DNA of 64,000 nt from Flavobacterium ajazii (lineage in GTDB: Bacteria > Bacteroidota > Bacteroidia > Flavobacteriales > Flavobacteriaceae): NCBI RefSeq assembly GCF_010614725.1, contig NZ_JAAEHL010000007.1, forward strand, positions 124,001 through 188,000, read 5' to 3'. The notes beneath the pieces were generated by a model. It searched no databases. It worked only from the letters and a program-made list of their open reading frames with translations, and was not told the origin of the DNA. Positions 20,085 to 29,682 of this stretch are shown here, piece after piece. Both the position numbers and the translations under genes were made by a program. Numbering within the stretch: the stretch's first letter is position 1; every line of letters starts with the position of its first letter.

Positions 20085-20747
20085 CTAATCAAAACACTCC
20101 ATTAAGAGCAAATCGCCTTCACGATGTGTTATTGTTACAATTCCGTCTTTTTCAACCGAGTTACTACTTCCTGTTCTGTACCCCATTGTAAGCGTGTCAT
20201 CCTGCAATTCATATTTTAAATTGTTCGAAAAAATACCGTTTACAACACCAATTGGAATAAGCGAAACCGGTGTTTGCGCAGTGTACCATTTTTCGAATTT
20301 ATTGGGCAGCAAAAATATTTTAGAATGATCGTCAAGAATAACGATTTTAAGTAAATCCCGATAACGAACAATTTGTGTAAGGTTTGTTATGGTATGATCG
20401 GCACGTTTTCCGGTAGCCCAAACTACATTAACGGCCGGAATTTTTCTTTCGATAAGATAATCAAATGCTTTTTCGAGATCTGTTTTTTCCTGATCTTCTG
20501 TATGCACAATTTCTATTGGATATTGCTTTGCTTTATAGATTTCCGGGTCGAAACCACGATCAAAATCACCTAAAAGCACGTCAACTTTTATCCCTAATTC
20601 AATTACACGCTCAATTGCCGAATCAAGTACAATTACGAGCGGAGACCATTCGAGCAGCTGCCCCAATAATTCGGGACTACAGGCAGCTCCGTTGGCAATA
20701 ATTAATGCTGGTTCCTGATCGTCGCGGACTATATGATGTGATGACAT
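20085..20747 (-). CDS. Thiamine diphosphokinase
   Basis: 220 residues. The N-terminal catalytic domain has the family's DSAIERVIELGIKVDVLLGDFDR segment (aspartates that bind Mg-ATP) and then ATGKRADHTITNL at about 110-122, the thiamine/ATP site RxDHT. The C-terminal beta domain carries the TPK vitamin-B1-binding pattern (TLTMGYRTGSSNSV). It converts thiamine plus ATP to thiamine diphosphate and AMP. No thi genes or TPP riboswitch were seen beside it. It terminates in TAG abutting the family-1 repeat. Confidence 0.92.
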   Translation of the reverse strand: MSSHHIVRDDQEPALIIANGAACSPELLGQLLEWSPLVIVLDSAIERVIELGIKVDVLLGDFDRGFDPEIYKAKQYPIEIVHTEDQEKTDLEKAFDYLIERKIPAVNVVWATGKRADHTITNLTQIVRYRDLLKIVILDDHSKIFLLPNKFEKWYTAQTPVSLIPIGVVNGIFSNNLKYELQDDTLTMGYRTGSSNSVEKDGIVTITHREGDLLLMECFD

Positions 20748-20828
20748 GCTGAGTTTTTTTGAATGCTTTGCAAAGGTACGGCTACTATTTTAGATTTCAA
20801 ATTACAGACTTTTTTAGTTTGTATCGAA

Positions 20829-21275
20829 TTAAAAATCCAGCAATCGTCTATGATAATTGATTTGTCCGAGATGGTAAGCCAAATGTGTGGAAAGATGAAT
20901 TAAAAAGAATCCTGTTGTCATCTCCTTTTCGAATACAATTTGCGGATAAATAACTTCTAAATCCGTTTCACTTAACGAATCAAGTACTCTATTTATCACC
21001 AGGATAGTTTCATCAATTTTACTGATTAATTGGTCTTTCGGAATATCTTTTTCCGAAAATTCCAAAGGACGATTGCGAATATAACCTGTTTTTCCAAGTT
21101 CGGCTCCAATATAAGTATTGAGATTGCCAATTAAATGCAGACAAAGATTTCCTGCCGAATTAGAAATACTTTTATCAATTACCCAAAGCTGTCCTTCGTT
21201 TTGGTACGCTTCGATTTCATCTTTTAATTTGTTCAGGTCCCGGTTAAAGAGTGATTTCAGACTTTCTATTACCAT
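20829..21275 (-). CDS. DinB-like (DUF1572-type) four-helix protein
   Basis: 148 residues, mostly helical. The DinB superfamily pattern shows in NLCLHLIGNLNTYIGAELG (first metal-site histidine region) and in IHLSTHLAYHLGQINYHRR near the C-terminus, with the paired histidines of the metal site. Proteins of this superfamily are metal-dependent thiol-S-transferases or stress-induced proteins of unknown role. It starts 8 bp after the GyrI-like gene, so the two form an operon, a common pairing in Flavobacteria. Confidence 0.8.
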   Translation of the reverse strand: MVIESLKSLFNRDLNKLKDEIEAYQNEGQLWVIDKSISNSAGNLCLHLIGNLNTYIGAELGKTGYIRNRPLEFSEKDIPKDQLISKIDETILVINRVLDSLSETDLEVIYPQIVFEKEMTTGFFLIHLSTHLAYHLGQINYHRRLLDF

Positions 21276-21283
21276 GTTTTTAT

Positions 21284-21766
21284 TTAGGCTTTATTTTTTA
21301 TGGGAATCCAGATTTCTTCTTCTGAATCAGGATCATCTTTTTTATAATTCTCAGTCATTACAGCAAAATGAGGGCGGTCATCAACGTTGTATTCTGAATT
21401 TGGAAGCCATTCTGTAAAAATAAAACGATAAGATTTCTCAGCTTCTGTTGCCGGACCTTTGTGAATAAAAACGGCATACAAACCATTCGGAATTATCAAA
21501 GGTTCCATACCTGAAGGAGTTTCGCTGAAATCAGAAACCTCAACTGCGGCCCATTTTTCAAAAGTATTTTGAGGATCAAAATCATTAAAATGCCCGACAG
21601 GAAAAACTTCAAGTGAATACAAATTAGAATCGATTGTTTTTTGAATTTCTTTTCGTTTCGGCATAAAACTGCTCCATAACTGAAATGTTCTATTTTCGGT
21701 AAACGACATTGTAATATGTTTCCCTATCAGCTTTTTTTCGACTAAGTTTTCAATTCTGGCTTCCAT
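21284..21766 (-). CDS. GyrI-like small-molecule-binding protein
   Basis: 160 residues forming one AraC effector-binding/GyrI-like domain. Recognisable parts are KLIGKHITMSF, WSSFMPKRKEIQ, FEKWAAVEVSDFSETPSGMEPLIIPNGLYAVFIHKG and FIFTEWLPNSEYNVDDRPHFAVM. There is no DNA-binding domain, so it resembles stand-alone SHS2-fold proteins that bind or hydrolyse hydrophobic compounds. It is upstream of the DinB-like gene with an 8-bp gap. The ligand is unknown. Confidence 0.85.
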   Translation of the reverse strand: MEARIENLVEKKLIGKHITMSFTENRTFQLWSSFMPKRKEIQKTIDSNLYSLEVFPVGHFNDFDPQNTFEKWAAVEVSDFSETPSGMEPLIIPNGLYAVFIHKGPATEAEKSYRFIFTEWLPNSEYNVDDRPHFAVMTENYKKDDPDSEEEIWIPIKNKA

Positions 21767-21778
21767 TTTAAACCGGAT

Positions 21779-22600
21779 TTATTGTATTTTATATTTTTTT
21801 GTATCAACTTCACTTAAAGAAAAATAACCCAACGGATAATTATCTTTATTCGTTGTATTGATAATATTTCCTCTTACAGTTGCCGGAGGGGACTGAAAAG
21901 GCCCACCTACATTGGTTCCTGCAATACTGATCAAAATATTCATATAGTTATAGTATTGCTTAGAAATTCCAATGTGAGTTAATTCTATTTCATCCCCAGG
22001 TTTTAAATCCTCATCATCAGATAAACTAAAAAACTCATTGCCCTGAAAAAATTTATCATCATCAACATAATAATTTGACGCTACTTTATCTGAATACACA
22101 TATTTATACAAATAAAAATTATCAACATCGGCAGGATCGTTATAATAAGCCTTGATTTCAATATCTTTTCCTGTAAAACCTCCTTCGTTATTTTGTTCAA
22201 TTCGGGTAATTGGCGCAACAGATTTCAGGGTTTCACTTGCCGTATACGTATTGCCATTACTAATCACTGTCAGATAATAGGTCGCATCTATCACCGGCTT
22301 AAAGTTATTGCAGACATATCGACCCGTTTTTGCAATTTCAACAAAGTTAAACTGTTGATTGGCGCTGTTTTTTATAAAAATCGTCGCTCCGTTAACAACC
22401 GGTATTTCACTCTCAAAATATCCTGTTGTCGTTGACAGGTTTATCGTTTGCTGTGCTCCTGTCGTTCCTTTTTTCCAGTTAATATCTGCTTCGATTACTA
22501 GCTTTGGAGCAGCTGTTTCCAAATCGACATCTACAACTTCTTCACAGCCTGTAAAGAATCCTGAGATAAAAACAATAAATAATAAGATTACTTTTTTCAT
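21779..22600 (-). CDS. DUF4249-family outer-membrane lipoprotein
   Basis: 273 residues with a lipobox (IVFISGFFTGCEEVVDVDLETAAPKLVIEADI; cysteine at residue 19). The segment after the cysteine, VDVDLETAAPKLVIEA, is the hallmark of DUF4249. The family is nearly always encoded next to a TonB-dependent receptor, as here (32 bp downstream of it), and is presumed to be its surface lipoprotein partner. What the pair transports is not known. Confidence 0.88.
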   Translation of the reverse strand: MKKVILLFIVFISGFFTGCEEVVDVDLETAAPKLVIEADINWKKGTTGAQQTINLSTTTGYFESEIPVVNGATIFIKNSANQQFNFVEIAKTGRYVCNNFKPVIDATYYLTVISNGNTYTASETLKSVAPITRIEQNNEGGFTGKDIEIKAYYNDPADVDNFYLYKYVYSDKVASNYYVDDDKFFQGNEFFSLSDDEDLKPGDEIELTHIGISKQYYNYMNILISIAGTNVGGPFQSPPATVRGNIINTTNKDNYPLGYFSLSEVDTKKYKIQ

Positions 22601-22632
22601 GATATATCTTTTTATTCCCTTAGACGAAAGAT

Positions 22633-25014
22633 TTAAAATTTAAAATTATAACTCACCGCAGGCACAACTCCGAAAATAGATATTCTCACCGCTTCATTTA
22701 TTCCGGTATCCACATTCTGTCTAAAATTAATCGATGCCGCATTACTTCGGTTATATAAATTATAAATACTGAAAACCCACTCGGCTTTCCATTTTCTGTC
22801 TTTATTATTTCGGGGAGTTAAAGTTGCCGAAACATCCAAATGATGATAAGCAGGAAGACGATTTTCATTTCGCAATCCGTAGCTTGGAACCACAATCCCT
22901 AAATATTCATATTGTGCATTTGGATAGGTAACCGGCTGTCCTGTCTGTAAAGCAAAGTTGGCTCCAAATGACCATTTATCGTTTAAATTATAAGCAGAAG
23001 TAACCGCCAGATTATGTGTTTTATCATAAGCCGAATTGTACCATTGCCCATTATTTATTCCTGTTTCTTCCGGAGTTCTTCCCGGTGTCTGCTGTTCTGA
23101 TTTTGATATTGTATAAGAAATCCATCCATTAAATCGTCCTTCGTTTTTCTTAATCATTAGTTCCATACCATAAGCACGCATATGACCGTTTAAAATAACC
23201 TGTTCGATAGCTTCGTTTGCAATTAAATCAGCACCATCAATATAATCCAGCCTGTTTTTAGTTTTCTTGTAATAGGTTTCTACTTCAAGTGAATAGGCTC
23301 CGTTTTTTATATTTCTAAAATATCCCAACGCAACCTGATCTCCAATTTGCGGTTTAATGTAATTATCACTTGGCATCCAGACATCCAGTGGTGTAGGTGA
23401 AGATGTATTCGAAATTAACTGAAGATATTGAGACATTCTGTTATAACTTGCCTTAACAGATTCATCATCATTCAACTGATAAGAAACAGACAAACGTGGT
23501 TCGAGATTATTGTAACTTTGAATGATCTCATTTTGACTAAAATATTTTGTAGAAGTTGGGGTTCCTTTTTCGTAAATCTGTAAATCCGGATTAAAAACTA
23601 CCGGATTATTGTTTTCATAATAATTAATTGTTGAAGCCCCTAAACGATAAAACAAACTGTAACGCAGACCATAACCCAACGTTATTCTTTTCGAGATCTG
23701 ATTCTCACCATCAATATAAACCGAAGGTTCAAAAGCATATTTTTTGTCCATCTGATTCGGATTAATTCCTGAATCACTTGTACTTGGTTTGATAGTTCCC
23801 GGATTAAATTCATAATAAATCCCGTTTAAACCGTAATTCAATTTGAACTTATCCGAAATATAATGCTTGAAATCGTATTTTAAATTGTAATTTCTGATTC
23901 CCGAATCCCATTGAAATCCTACAAAATCCAATTCCAGTCCGTAATAATAATCACTGTAAATCAAAGATAAATTTGAAAACAGTTTTTCAGAAAACAAATG
24001 ATTCCAGCGCAGGTTTAAAATTGAGTTCCCGTAAATATTGGTAAAGCTTTTGTTCAGACTAAAAACATCACGTCCAAAATAACCTGATAAATAAAGACTG
24101 TTGCTACCGTTTAATTTATAACTGAATTTAGCATTTAAATCATAAAAATAAGCCGAATTGTTTTTCTGGTCTTCTGAAAGTTTTAAAAACAAATGTGCGT
24201 ACGAAGCTCTTCCCCCAATCAAAAAAGAGCCTTTGTCTTTTACAATTGGTCCTTCCAAAAGAAGCCTGCTCGAAATCAGTCCGATTCCTCCATTGGCATG
24301 AAATTCCTTGCTGTTTCCGTCTTTCTGAAAAATTTCTAAAACTGACGAAGCACGTCCGCCGAACCTTGCCGGAATTCCTCCTTTGTACAGTTTCAAATCT
24401 TTAATCGCATCCGGATTAAAAACCGAGAAAAATCCGAAAACGTGAGATGAGTTAAAAATGTTGGCTTCATCCAGTAAAATTAAATTCTGATCTGCACCAC
24501 CTCCGCGGACATTAAACCCCGAAGCTCCTTCCCCCGCATTGGTAACTCCCGGAAGCAATAAAATCGATTTTATAACATCAACTTCACCTAAAACCACCGG
24601 CATTTTTTTTATGGTAGCAATAGAAAGTTTATTGACACTCATTTCGGGCGATTTAATATTAATCTTGCCTTTATTTTCCTTAATTACAACCTCCTGAAGC
24701 TCTTCTCCTTCTCCATTTAAAGCAAAATTATTTTTGATGTTTTTATCTAAAATGATTGTATGTTCAACAGTAGTGTAACCAACATAACTAAGTTCAATCT
24801 GATGTTCTCCCGCAGGAAGTGTGAGCGAATAAAATCCGTATTCGTTGGTTCTAGTTCCAATTTTGAGAACCGGAACATAAATATTGACACCTATTAAAGT
24901 TTCGTTATTTTTAAAATCGGTAATAGTACCACTTAAAGTAAATTTTTCCTGAGAAAATGAAGTTAGGGTAATTAAAAAAAGAATAACAAATGCGCCAATT
25001 TTTTTTGTAATCAT
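22633..25014 (-). CDS. TonB-dependent outer-membrane receptor with carboxypeptidase-regulatory-like domain
   Basis: 793 residues. A signal peptide (1-21, ending TSFS) precedes a carboxypeptidase-D regulatory-like domain at about 24-110 (LSGTITDFKNNETLIGVNIYVP, SYVGYTTVEHTI). The plug domain follows at about 125-230 (VLGEVDVIKSILLLPGVTNAGEGASGFNVRGGGADQNLILLDEANIF), and then a beta-barrel ending in aromatic AVSYNFKF. This layout belongs to the receptors usually encoded with DUF4249 lipoproteins. No siderophore or susD-like genes are adjacent, so the cargo is unknown. Confidence 0.92.
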   Translation of the reverse strand: MITKKIGAFVILFLITLTSFSQEKFTLSGTITDFKNNETLIGVNIYVPVLKIGTRTNEYGFYSLTLPAGEHQIELSYVGYTTVEHTIILDKNIKNNFALNGEGEELQEVVIKENKGKINIKSPEMSVNKLSIATIKKMPVVLGEVDVIKSILLLPGVTNAGEGASGFNVRGGGADQNLILLDEANIFNSSHVFGFFSVFNPDAIKDLKLYKGGIPARFGGRASSVLEIFQKDGNSKEFHANGGIGLISSRLLLEGPIVKDKGSFLIGGRASYAHLFLKLSEDQKNNSAYFYDLNAKFSYKLNGSNSLYLSGYFGRDVFSLNKSFTNIYGNSILNLRWNHLFSEKLFSNLSLIYSDYYYGLELDFVGFQWDSGIRNYNLKYDFKHYISDKFKLNYGLNGIYYEFNPGTIKPSTSDSGINPNQMDKKYAFEPSVYIDGENQISKRITLGYGLRYSLFYRLGASTINYYENNNPVVFNPDLQIYEKGTPTSTKYFSQNEIIQSYNNLEPRLSVSYQLNDDESVKASYNRMSQYLQLISNTSSPTPLDVWMPSDNYIKPQIGDQVALGYFRNIKNGAYSLEVETYYKKTKNRLDYIDGADLIANEAIEQVILNGHMRAYGMELMIKKNEGRFNGWISYTISKSEQQTPGRTPEETGINNGQWYNSAYDKTHNLAVTSAYNLNDKWSFGANFALQTGQPVTYPNAQYEYLGIVVPSYGLRNENRLPAYHHLDVSATLTPRNNKDRKWKAEWVFSIYNLYNRSNAASINFRQNVDTGINEAVRISIFGVVPAVSYNFKF

Positions 25015-25151
25015 GGTCTGTATTTTGTTTTACATAATTAACAATTACAGCTAAATTTTGTTGCATTACATTTGTTAAAAATGAGTTAAGAATCTGGAAT
25101 TGTTTTAATTAAACGAGATTCTATCCTATCAACAATTACACAGTTTTTATG

Positions 25152-26336
25152 CTAGCTTTTAAATTTATTCTGAACAATTATATTTTTTAATTTCACTTTT
25201 AAATCCTCTCCCGTATCATAAATCATCTGCTCGTTATTAGGAAACGGAACCGCTTTTTTATTAAAATTAGGCAGATAACTCTCTTCGCAGGCATTTTTAT
25301 CTCCTTTGTAAGTTGCATACATCGACTCAAAAATAAATTCGCTCGCTACCGGAAAAGTCTGTAGCAGCTGATTACTTTTTGCATTAACGTAATCAATTTT
25401 TGCCACAATCTGGCAGGATTTAAATTGTCTGAATTCAAATATATTGATTCTGATGTTTTTAAATTTATCCACCTTAATAGGACGTCCCAAACTGTCTTTT
25501 ACGGGGTTCCCTCTGGAATCCAATAAAGTTTTAACACCGTCTTTGATTTGTTTTTCCTTAATGAATTCTTTCTCCTTAATTTGCTCCGGCGAAATAACTA
25601 TTTCCCTGAAATTCACAATCAGACTATAATCGTAAGAGATGTTTTTTTGTTTGACATTATGATAAACCGTCCATTTATCGTTTAGGCCGTAAGTGCTAAT
25701 ATCCAGTAAATCATCCTGAAGCTGTTTCGGAATTACCAAATTCGTTTGGTTTTGGCTGTAAACATTTACAAAATCAGTTCCTTTAAACTGAGCATCTTCC
25801 ATCAGTTTTTTTACATTTTTATATCCGGGATTTATTTTTTCCAGATAAGCCAAGTCATCATAAGCCTTTCTGTAATCTGTTTTTACTTTCGATTTTAAAA
25901 GTGCAGACGCATTATCATACAAATATTTTGACAAAGCATTCTTACTTTCAATAATTCTGTCTGTATAATTATCAAATGCAAAAGAAGCATTTTTGCCTTG
26001 TTTTATTAATCTAAGAGGCAGTAAAGGACGAATTTTTTCCTGTCGCTCTTCTAAATTAAGGTAAGTATTAAAAATGCGTTCCAAATTGGAAGGATTTGAT
26101 TCTTTTATCATCATTTCGATGTCTCGCAAATCTCTTTCTTTCGCTTTTGCAAATGCTTCTTCCAGCAAATACACATAATCCTGCTTTCCTTTAGCATCTT
26201 TATTACTCCTCAATGACTCAACAGAACGGTTTATTGCTCCATCGTAATCACCTCCGGTTAACATAGATTGTGTAGTTTTTACCCCACAGGAAAAAGCTAA
26301 AAAAACAAATAAAAAAGATAAAGTAATTTTTTGCAT
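25152..26336 (-). CDS. Lipoprotein of unknown function
   Basis: 394 residues with a lipobox at residues 14-17 (FLAFSCGVK). The rest is largely helical, with a repeated helix-turn-helix look in 25-190 (GGDYDGAINRSVESLRSNKDAKGKQDYVYLLEEAFAKAKERDLRDIEMM), suggesting TPR-like repeats, and then a beta-rich C-terminal part. I do not recognise a named family, although such proteins occur in Flavobacteriaceae. It lies 137 bp upstream of the TonB receptor on the same strand; co-transcription is possible but not shown. Confidence 0.75.
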   Translation of the reverse strand: MQKITLSFLFVFLAFSCGVKTTQSMLTGGDYDGAINRSVESLRSNKDAKGKQDYVYLLEEAFAKAKERDLRDIEMMIKESNPSNLERIFNTYLNLEERQEKIRPLLPLRLIKQGKNASFAFDNYTDRIIESKNALSKYLYDNASALLKSKVKTDYRKAYDDLAYLEKINPGYKNVKKLMEDAQFKGTDFVNVYSQNQTNLVIPKQLQDDLLDISTYGLNDKWTVYHNVKQKNISYDYSLIVNFREIVISPEQIKEKEFIKEKQIKDGVKTLLDSRGNPVKDSLGRPIKVDKFKNIRINIFEFRQFKSCQIVAKIDYVNAKSNQLLQTFPVASEFIFESMYATYKGDKNACEESYLPNFNKKAVPFPNNEQMIYDTGEDLKVKLKNIIVQNKFKS

Positions 26337-26445
26337 AAATTATCGCATTTGAAGGTGTAAATATATCTTTTTTAGTTTTCAACAACCATGCCTTTTTAAA
26401 ATTTATTTTTAAGAGCAGTAACAATCTTTTTCATCACTGCTCTCT

Positions 26446-26513
26446 GTCCCGCCCTCGCCTAAATCTTTTGCAGCGAACCCCGCTGCAAAAGGATATCGGC
26501 TCGATCGGGGCTA
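26446..26513 (-). repeat. Structured intergenic repeat, family 1, copy 2
   Basis: Read on the minus strand, AGCCCCGATCGAGCCGATAT leads into stem CTTTTGCAGCG, loop GGGTT, stem CGCTGCAAAAG (26465-26475 with 26481-26491 in plus coordinates). The loop and CTTTTG ends match copy 1 at 20011-20084, while three stem pairs differ in both arms so that pairing is kept. The element lies between the lipoprotein and ABC-F genes; the other ~140 bp of this gap show nothing. Confidence 0.8.
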
Positions 26514-26553
26514 AATAAGAAATTTTATTTTCATAAGATCTAAAAAAACATTT

Positions 26554-28143
26554 TCAATCAAGCTGAATAAAATCCTGAACCTTAATTTCCTCCAAAAAAA
26601 CAATATCATGCGAAACCACAATCAATGTTCCCTGATATTCATTGATTGCTGCAGTAATTATTTCTATATTTTGAATATCCAGATTGTTTGTGGGTTCATC
26701 AAGAATAATAATGTCCGGCGTTTTAGTATTTATGGTTAAACAACAAAGCATTAAACGCATTTTTTCACCGCCGCTCAAAGCACTACAGGATTTGTCCCAA
26801 TCATTTTGCAAAAACAAAAACTTATTCAGTTTCATTTTTACAGTATGTTCCTCCAAACCCGAATCATTAAATTTCTGAACCTGGTCATAAACCGTCAGCT
26901 GATTTTCAATTAAAGAATAATCCTGATCTATATAAATTATTTTGGCATCGGCATTGTAAACGGTCCCTATTTTGGGATGTAGTTCTCCGGTTATCATTTT
27001 AATCAAAGTGGTTTTTCCCGAACCGTTAAAACCTTTTATCGCAATTCGTTCACCACTGGTAATTTGAAAATTCAAGGATTCTTTCCACAACAATTGATCT
27101 TCGTAACCATGATTGACATTTGTTGCTGTAAAAAGTATTTTCCCTTTGTGAAGATCTGTTTTATCAAATCCAAATTTCATTTTATCAATTTCTGGCAACC
27201 CTAAACGCAAATCCTGTAAATCTTTTGAAATACCTCCAATTTTTTCCGCATGAATGCCTTTCGTTTTTGCCGTGCTGTTTTCGGCATTATTGCGTAAAGT
27301 ATTCATCATGATTCGGGAAACTCCTGCCTTTTTTTGCTTTTTTTCTCCTCTGGAATCCAGTTTATTCTGACGTTCTAATGTTTCACGTTCTTTTTCTTTC
27401 GCTTTGCGCAAAGCCTTCTCTTTGCTCTGAATATCCTGATGCAAAGCATTATTTTCAATTTGTTTCTGAGCAGCATAAAAATCGTAATTTCCACCGTAAA
27501 CGGTAATTCCGTGTTTATTTAATTCGTAAACAGAATTTAATAAATTCAGTAATTTTCGGTCGTGGCTTACAACAATCAAAGTTACTGACGTATTTTTTAT
27601 AAAATCATATAACAATGTTCTTCCCGAAACATCCAGATGATTACTGGGTTCATCAAGCAAAACAAGCTCTGGCTGATGAATCGAAATTCCGGCCAGAAAA
27701 ACTTTTGTTTTTTGCCCACCGCTAAGTGTTTCCAGTTTCTGGTTGAATTTTAAATCATTCAGTCCCCAATATTGCAACGCTTCATTACAGCGTTCTTCGA
27801 TTGTCCAGTCGTCGTTTAATGTGTTTAGATTTTTTTCAGAAACATTTCCGTCCAGGATTTCCTGAAACGCATTCAGTTTGTCTTCTATACGCAATGCCTG
27901 CGAAATAGTAAGATGATTAAACTGCCCAAAAATCTGGGGCACATAATACGGATCTGAATCAATTTTTACCAAACCTTCAGAAGCTTGTAATTCTCTGGAA
28001 ATAATTTTCAGTAAAGTCGATTTTCCAACTCCATTATTACCAATTAAGGCAATTTTATCATGATTGTTAACTGTAAAAGTTATCGCATCAAACAAAACAT
28101 TTTTGTTCGCATGCAGGTATGAAATATGCTGTAAAGTAATCAT
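26554..28143 (-). CDS. ABC-F family ATPase
   Basis: 529 residues with two soluble ABC domains and no membrane segment. Domain 1 has Walker A GNNGVGKST at about 36-44, signature LSGGQKTK and Walker B LVLLDEPSNHLD. Domain 2 has GFNGSGKTT, LSGGEKMRL and IIILDEPTNNLD. The charged P-site-tRNA-interaction linker lies between them (ENNALHQDIQSKEKALRKAKEKERETLERQNK...). ABC-F proteins bind the ribosomal E site and either relieve translational stalls or protect against antibiotics; sequence reading alone cannot say which. The gene is monocistronic and followed by family-1 repeat copy 2. Confidence 0.9.
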   Translation of the reverse strand: MITLQHISYLHANKNVLFDAITFTVNNHDKIALIGNNGVGKSTLLKIISRELQASEGLVKIDSDPYYVPQIFGQFNHLTISQALRIEDKLNAFQEILDGNVSEKNLNTLNDDWTIEERCNEALQYWGLNDLKFNQKLETLSGGQKTKVFLAGISIHQPELVLLDEPSNHLDVSGRTLLYDFIKNTSVTLIVVSHDRKLLNLLNSVYELNKHGITVYGGNYDFYAAQKQIENNALHQDIQSKEKALRKAKEKERETLERQNKLDSRGEKKQKKAGVSRIMMNTLRNNAENSTAKTKGIHAEKIGGISKDLQDLRLGLPEIDKMKFGFDKTDLHKGKILFTATNVNHGYEDQLLWKESLNFQITSGERIAIKGFNGSGKTTLIKMITGELHPKIGTVYNADAKIIYIDQDYSLIENQLTVYDQVQKFNDSGLEEHTVKMKLNKFLFLQNDWDKSCSALSGGEKMRLMLCCLTINTKTPDIIILDEPTNNLDIQNIEIITAAINEYQGTLIVVSHDIVFLEEIKVQDFIQLD

Positions 28144-28332
28144 AATTTCTTTCTTTAAGGAATAAACAAATGAGTAAACCGTTTTACAGCTTACCTTATA
28201 ATTGTCCGAAAGAAATTTTTATTCACATAGAAATTGTGTGCTTTATTTAGTGTGGCAAAGATATAAAAATATTACTTTATGATTTGAAAACTATTTGCAA
28301 CATCCATTTCATAGTATTCAATTTATCAAATT

Positions 28333-28722
28333 CTAAACTTGATAAATCTGTTTTTTCGATTTTACTAAATGCTTTTTAATGTTTTCAATTCCATAATTAT
28401 TTTTAAGCCAAAAGGGTAATTCTTCAAGACTTTTATTCCAGTTTTTTAAAGTTCGGTCAAGTATTAAATCAACACTTTGCTCTGTTTTGGGATTTATTTT
28501 CTGTAGAATCAAACCTGCATATTTTTGGTCAATATAAATCGAATCAACTCTTTCTTCATTTTCAAAAAATCTGAAGAATCCCTTCAATAATTATTTGATC
28601 CTCTATTTTGGACAGAATTTGAATTAATTGTCGAATTTTCTTAAGTCTCCGACTTTATCTGTCATATCAACTGATTTAAAAAACTCTTCTTTAAAATCTT
28701 CTGCCGTTGTGGGAAACTTCAT
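28333..28722 (-). pseudogene. Frameshifted gene of unknown family
   Basis: Three consecutive stretches in different frames read as one protein. The ATG at 28722 gives MKFPTTAEDFKEEFFKSVDM and continues to FDN, then a stop at 28624. A second frame continues QLIQILSKIEDQIIIEG. The third frame gives FRFFENEERVDSIYIDQKYA and runs on to the end at 28333. The last piece has no ATG, only an internal TTG preceded directly by a stop. The simplest reading is a ~128-residue protein broken by two small indels near 28625 and 28580. The ATG lies 4 bp after the esterase stop, so the two were probably translationally coupled. I do not recognise the family. Sequencing error is an alternative. Confidence 0.65.
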
Positions 28723-28726
28723 TTTA

Positions 28727-29590
28727 TTATTGGCCTTGAAAATAAAAAAACTTAAAAGAGTTTGAAACTGCCGGATGTAAAATTGTTGCGTGATTTTCTG
28801 CAGGCAGATAATCAAAATAGACTTTGATATTTTTGCTTTTTGATGCTTTTATTTTTTCTGCTAATACATTCGCATCAACTTCCATAACTCTCGGAATTTC
28901 AGTTGGAGTAAGTCCTTCCTTTCCTACTGCAATATAGATTTCAGTTTGCTGTTTAAAATTATCCTTTAAAATTTCTGAATCTAAATTGAGTAAAGAACCA
29001 TTATTCCACCACAAACTCGGACTTACAATTACATATTTATCAAAAAGTGAAGGTTTTTTAAACAGGATTTCCGTTTCTAACAATCCCCCTAAAGATTGGC
29101 CGATAATAGTTTTGGATTCAGTTGTTTTATATTTTTTTGCGATAAATGGCTGTAATTCTTTTTCGATAAAAGCAATAAATTTATCTGAATGTCCGGCAGT
29201 TGGAAAACGCTTTTTATCTGTTTCTATAGTTGTCGGAAATGTAAAATCACGTCTTCTGTCAACAGTTGCAATTCCCACCACAATTGATTTTGGAACCTGA
29301 TTGATCCATTCGAAACTATTAAATTGTACCAATCCTGAAATATGAATAAAATCTTCATCAGCAGAACCGTCCAGCAAATAAATTACAGGATATCTTGTCG
29401 CATCTTCGGCCTTGTAACCTTCAGGCAGATAAATATTCAAAATTCTTTTTTCGTTTAATTCTTTGGATTGAATTTCATCAATAACACCTAATATAAATGG
29501 TTTGCTGGTTTCAGCAGATTTTGATTTCTCTTTTTGACTAAATAAAACTGAAGAAAAAAGTAAAAAGATTAAGGCAAAAAATTTATTCAT
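28727..29590 (-). CDS. Secreted esterase (alpha/beta hydrolase, esterase-D/IroE-like)
   Basis: 287 residues with a signal peptide (MNKFFALIFLLFSSVLFSQK). The esterase-D-type alpha/beta fold is visible: LNIYLPEGY, YPVIYLLDGSADEDF, nucleophile elbow GQSLGG at about 167-172, the acidic-residue region around ISPSLWW...KEGL, and the catalytic histidine in PAENHATILHP. Relatives hydrolyse ferric-enterobactin-type esters, acyl esters or acetylated sugars; no substrate is implied by neighbours. The frameshifted gene follows 4 bp downstream. Confidence 0.88.
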   Translation of the reverse strand: MNKFFALIFLLFSSVLFSQKEKSKSAETSKPFILGVIDEIQSKELNEKRILNIYLPEGYKAEDATRYPVIYLLDGSADEDFIHISGLVQFNSFEWINQVPKSIVVGIATVDRRRDFTFPTTIETDKKRFPTAGHSDKFIAFIEKELQPFIAKKYKTTESKTIIGQSLGGLLETEILFKKPSLFDKYVIVSPSLWWNNGSLLNLDSEILKDNFKQQTEIYIAVGKEGLTPTEIPRVMEVDANVLAEKIKASKSKNIKVYFDYLPAENHATILHPAVSNSFKFFYFQGQ

Positions 29591-29682
29591 TTAATTTTTA
29601 ATAAAAGTGATTTGTAAAACGAAAATACAATTTTAAAATGAGTCCATTTTCTTTTATTTTGACCTTTAACACGCCTTTAAAA

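Noticed and set aside
28570-28590. Programmed frameshifting between the two parts of the broken gene
   Set aside because: No slippery heptamer or downstream structure is visible, and two separate shifts would be required.
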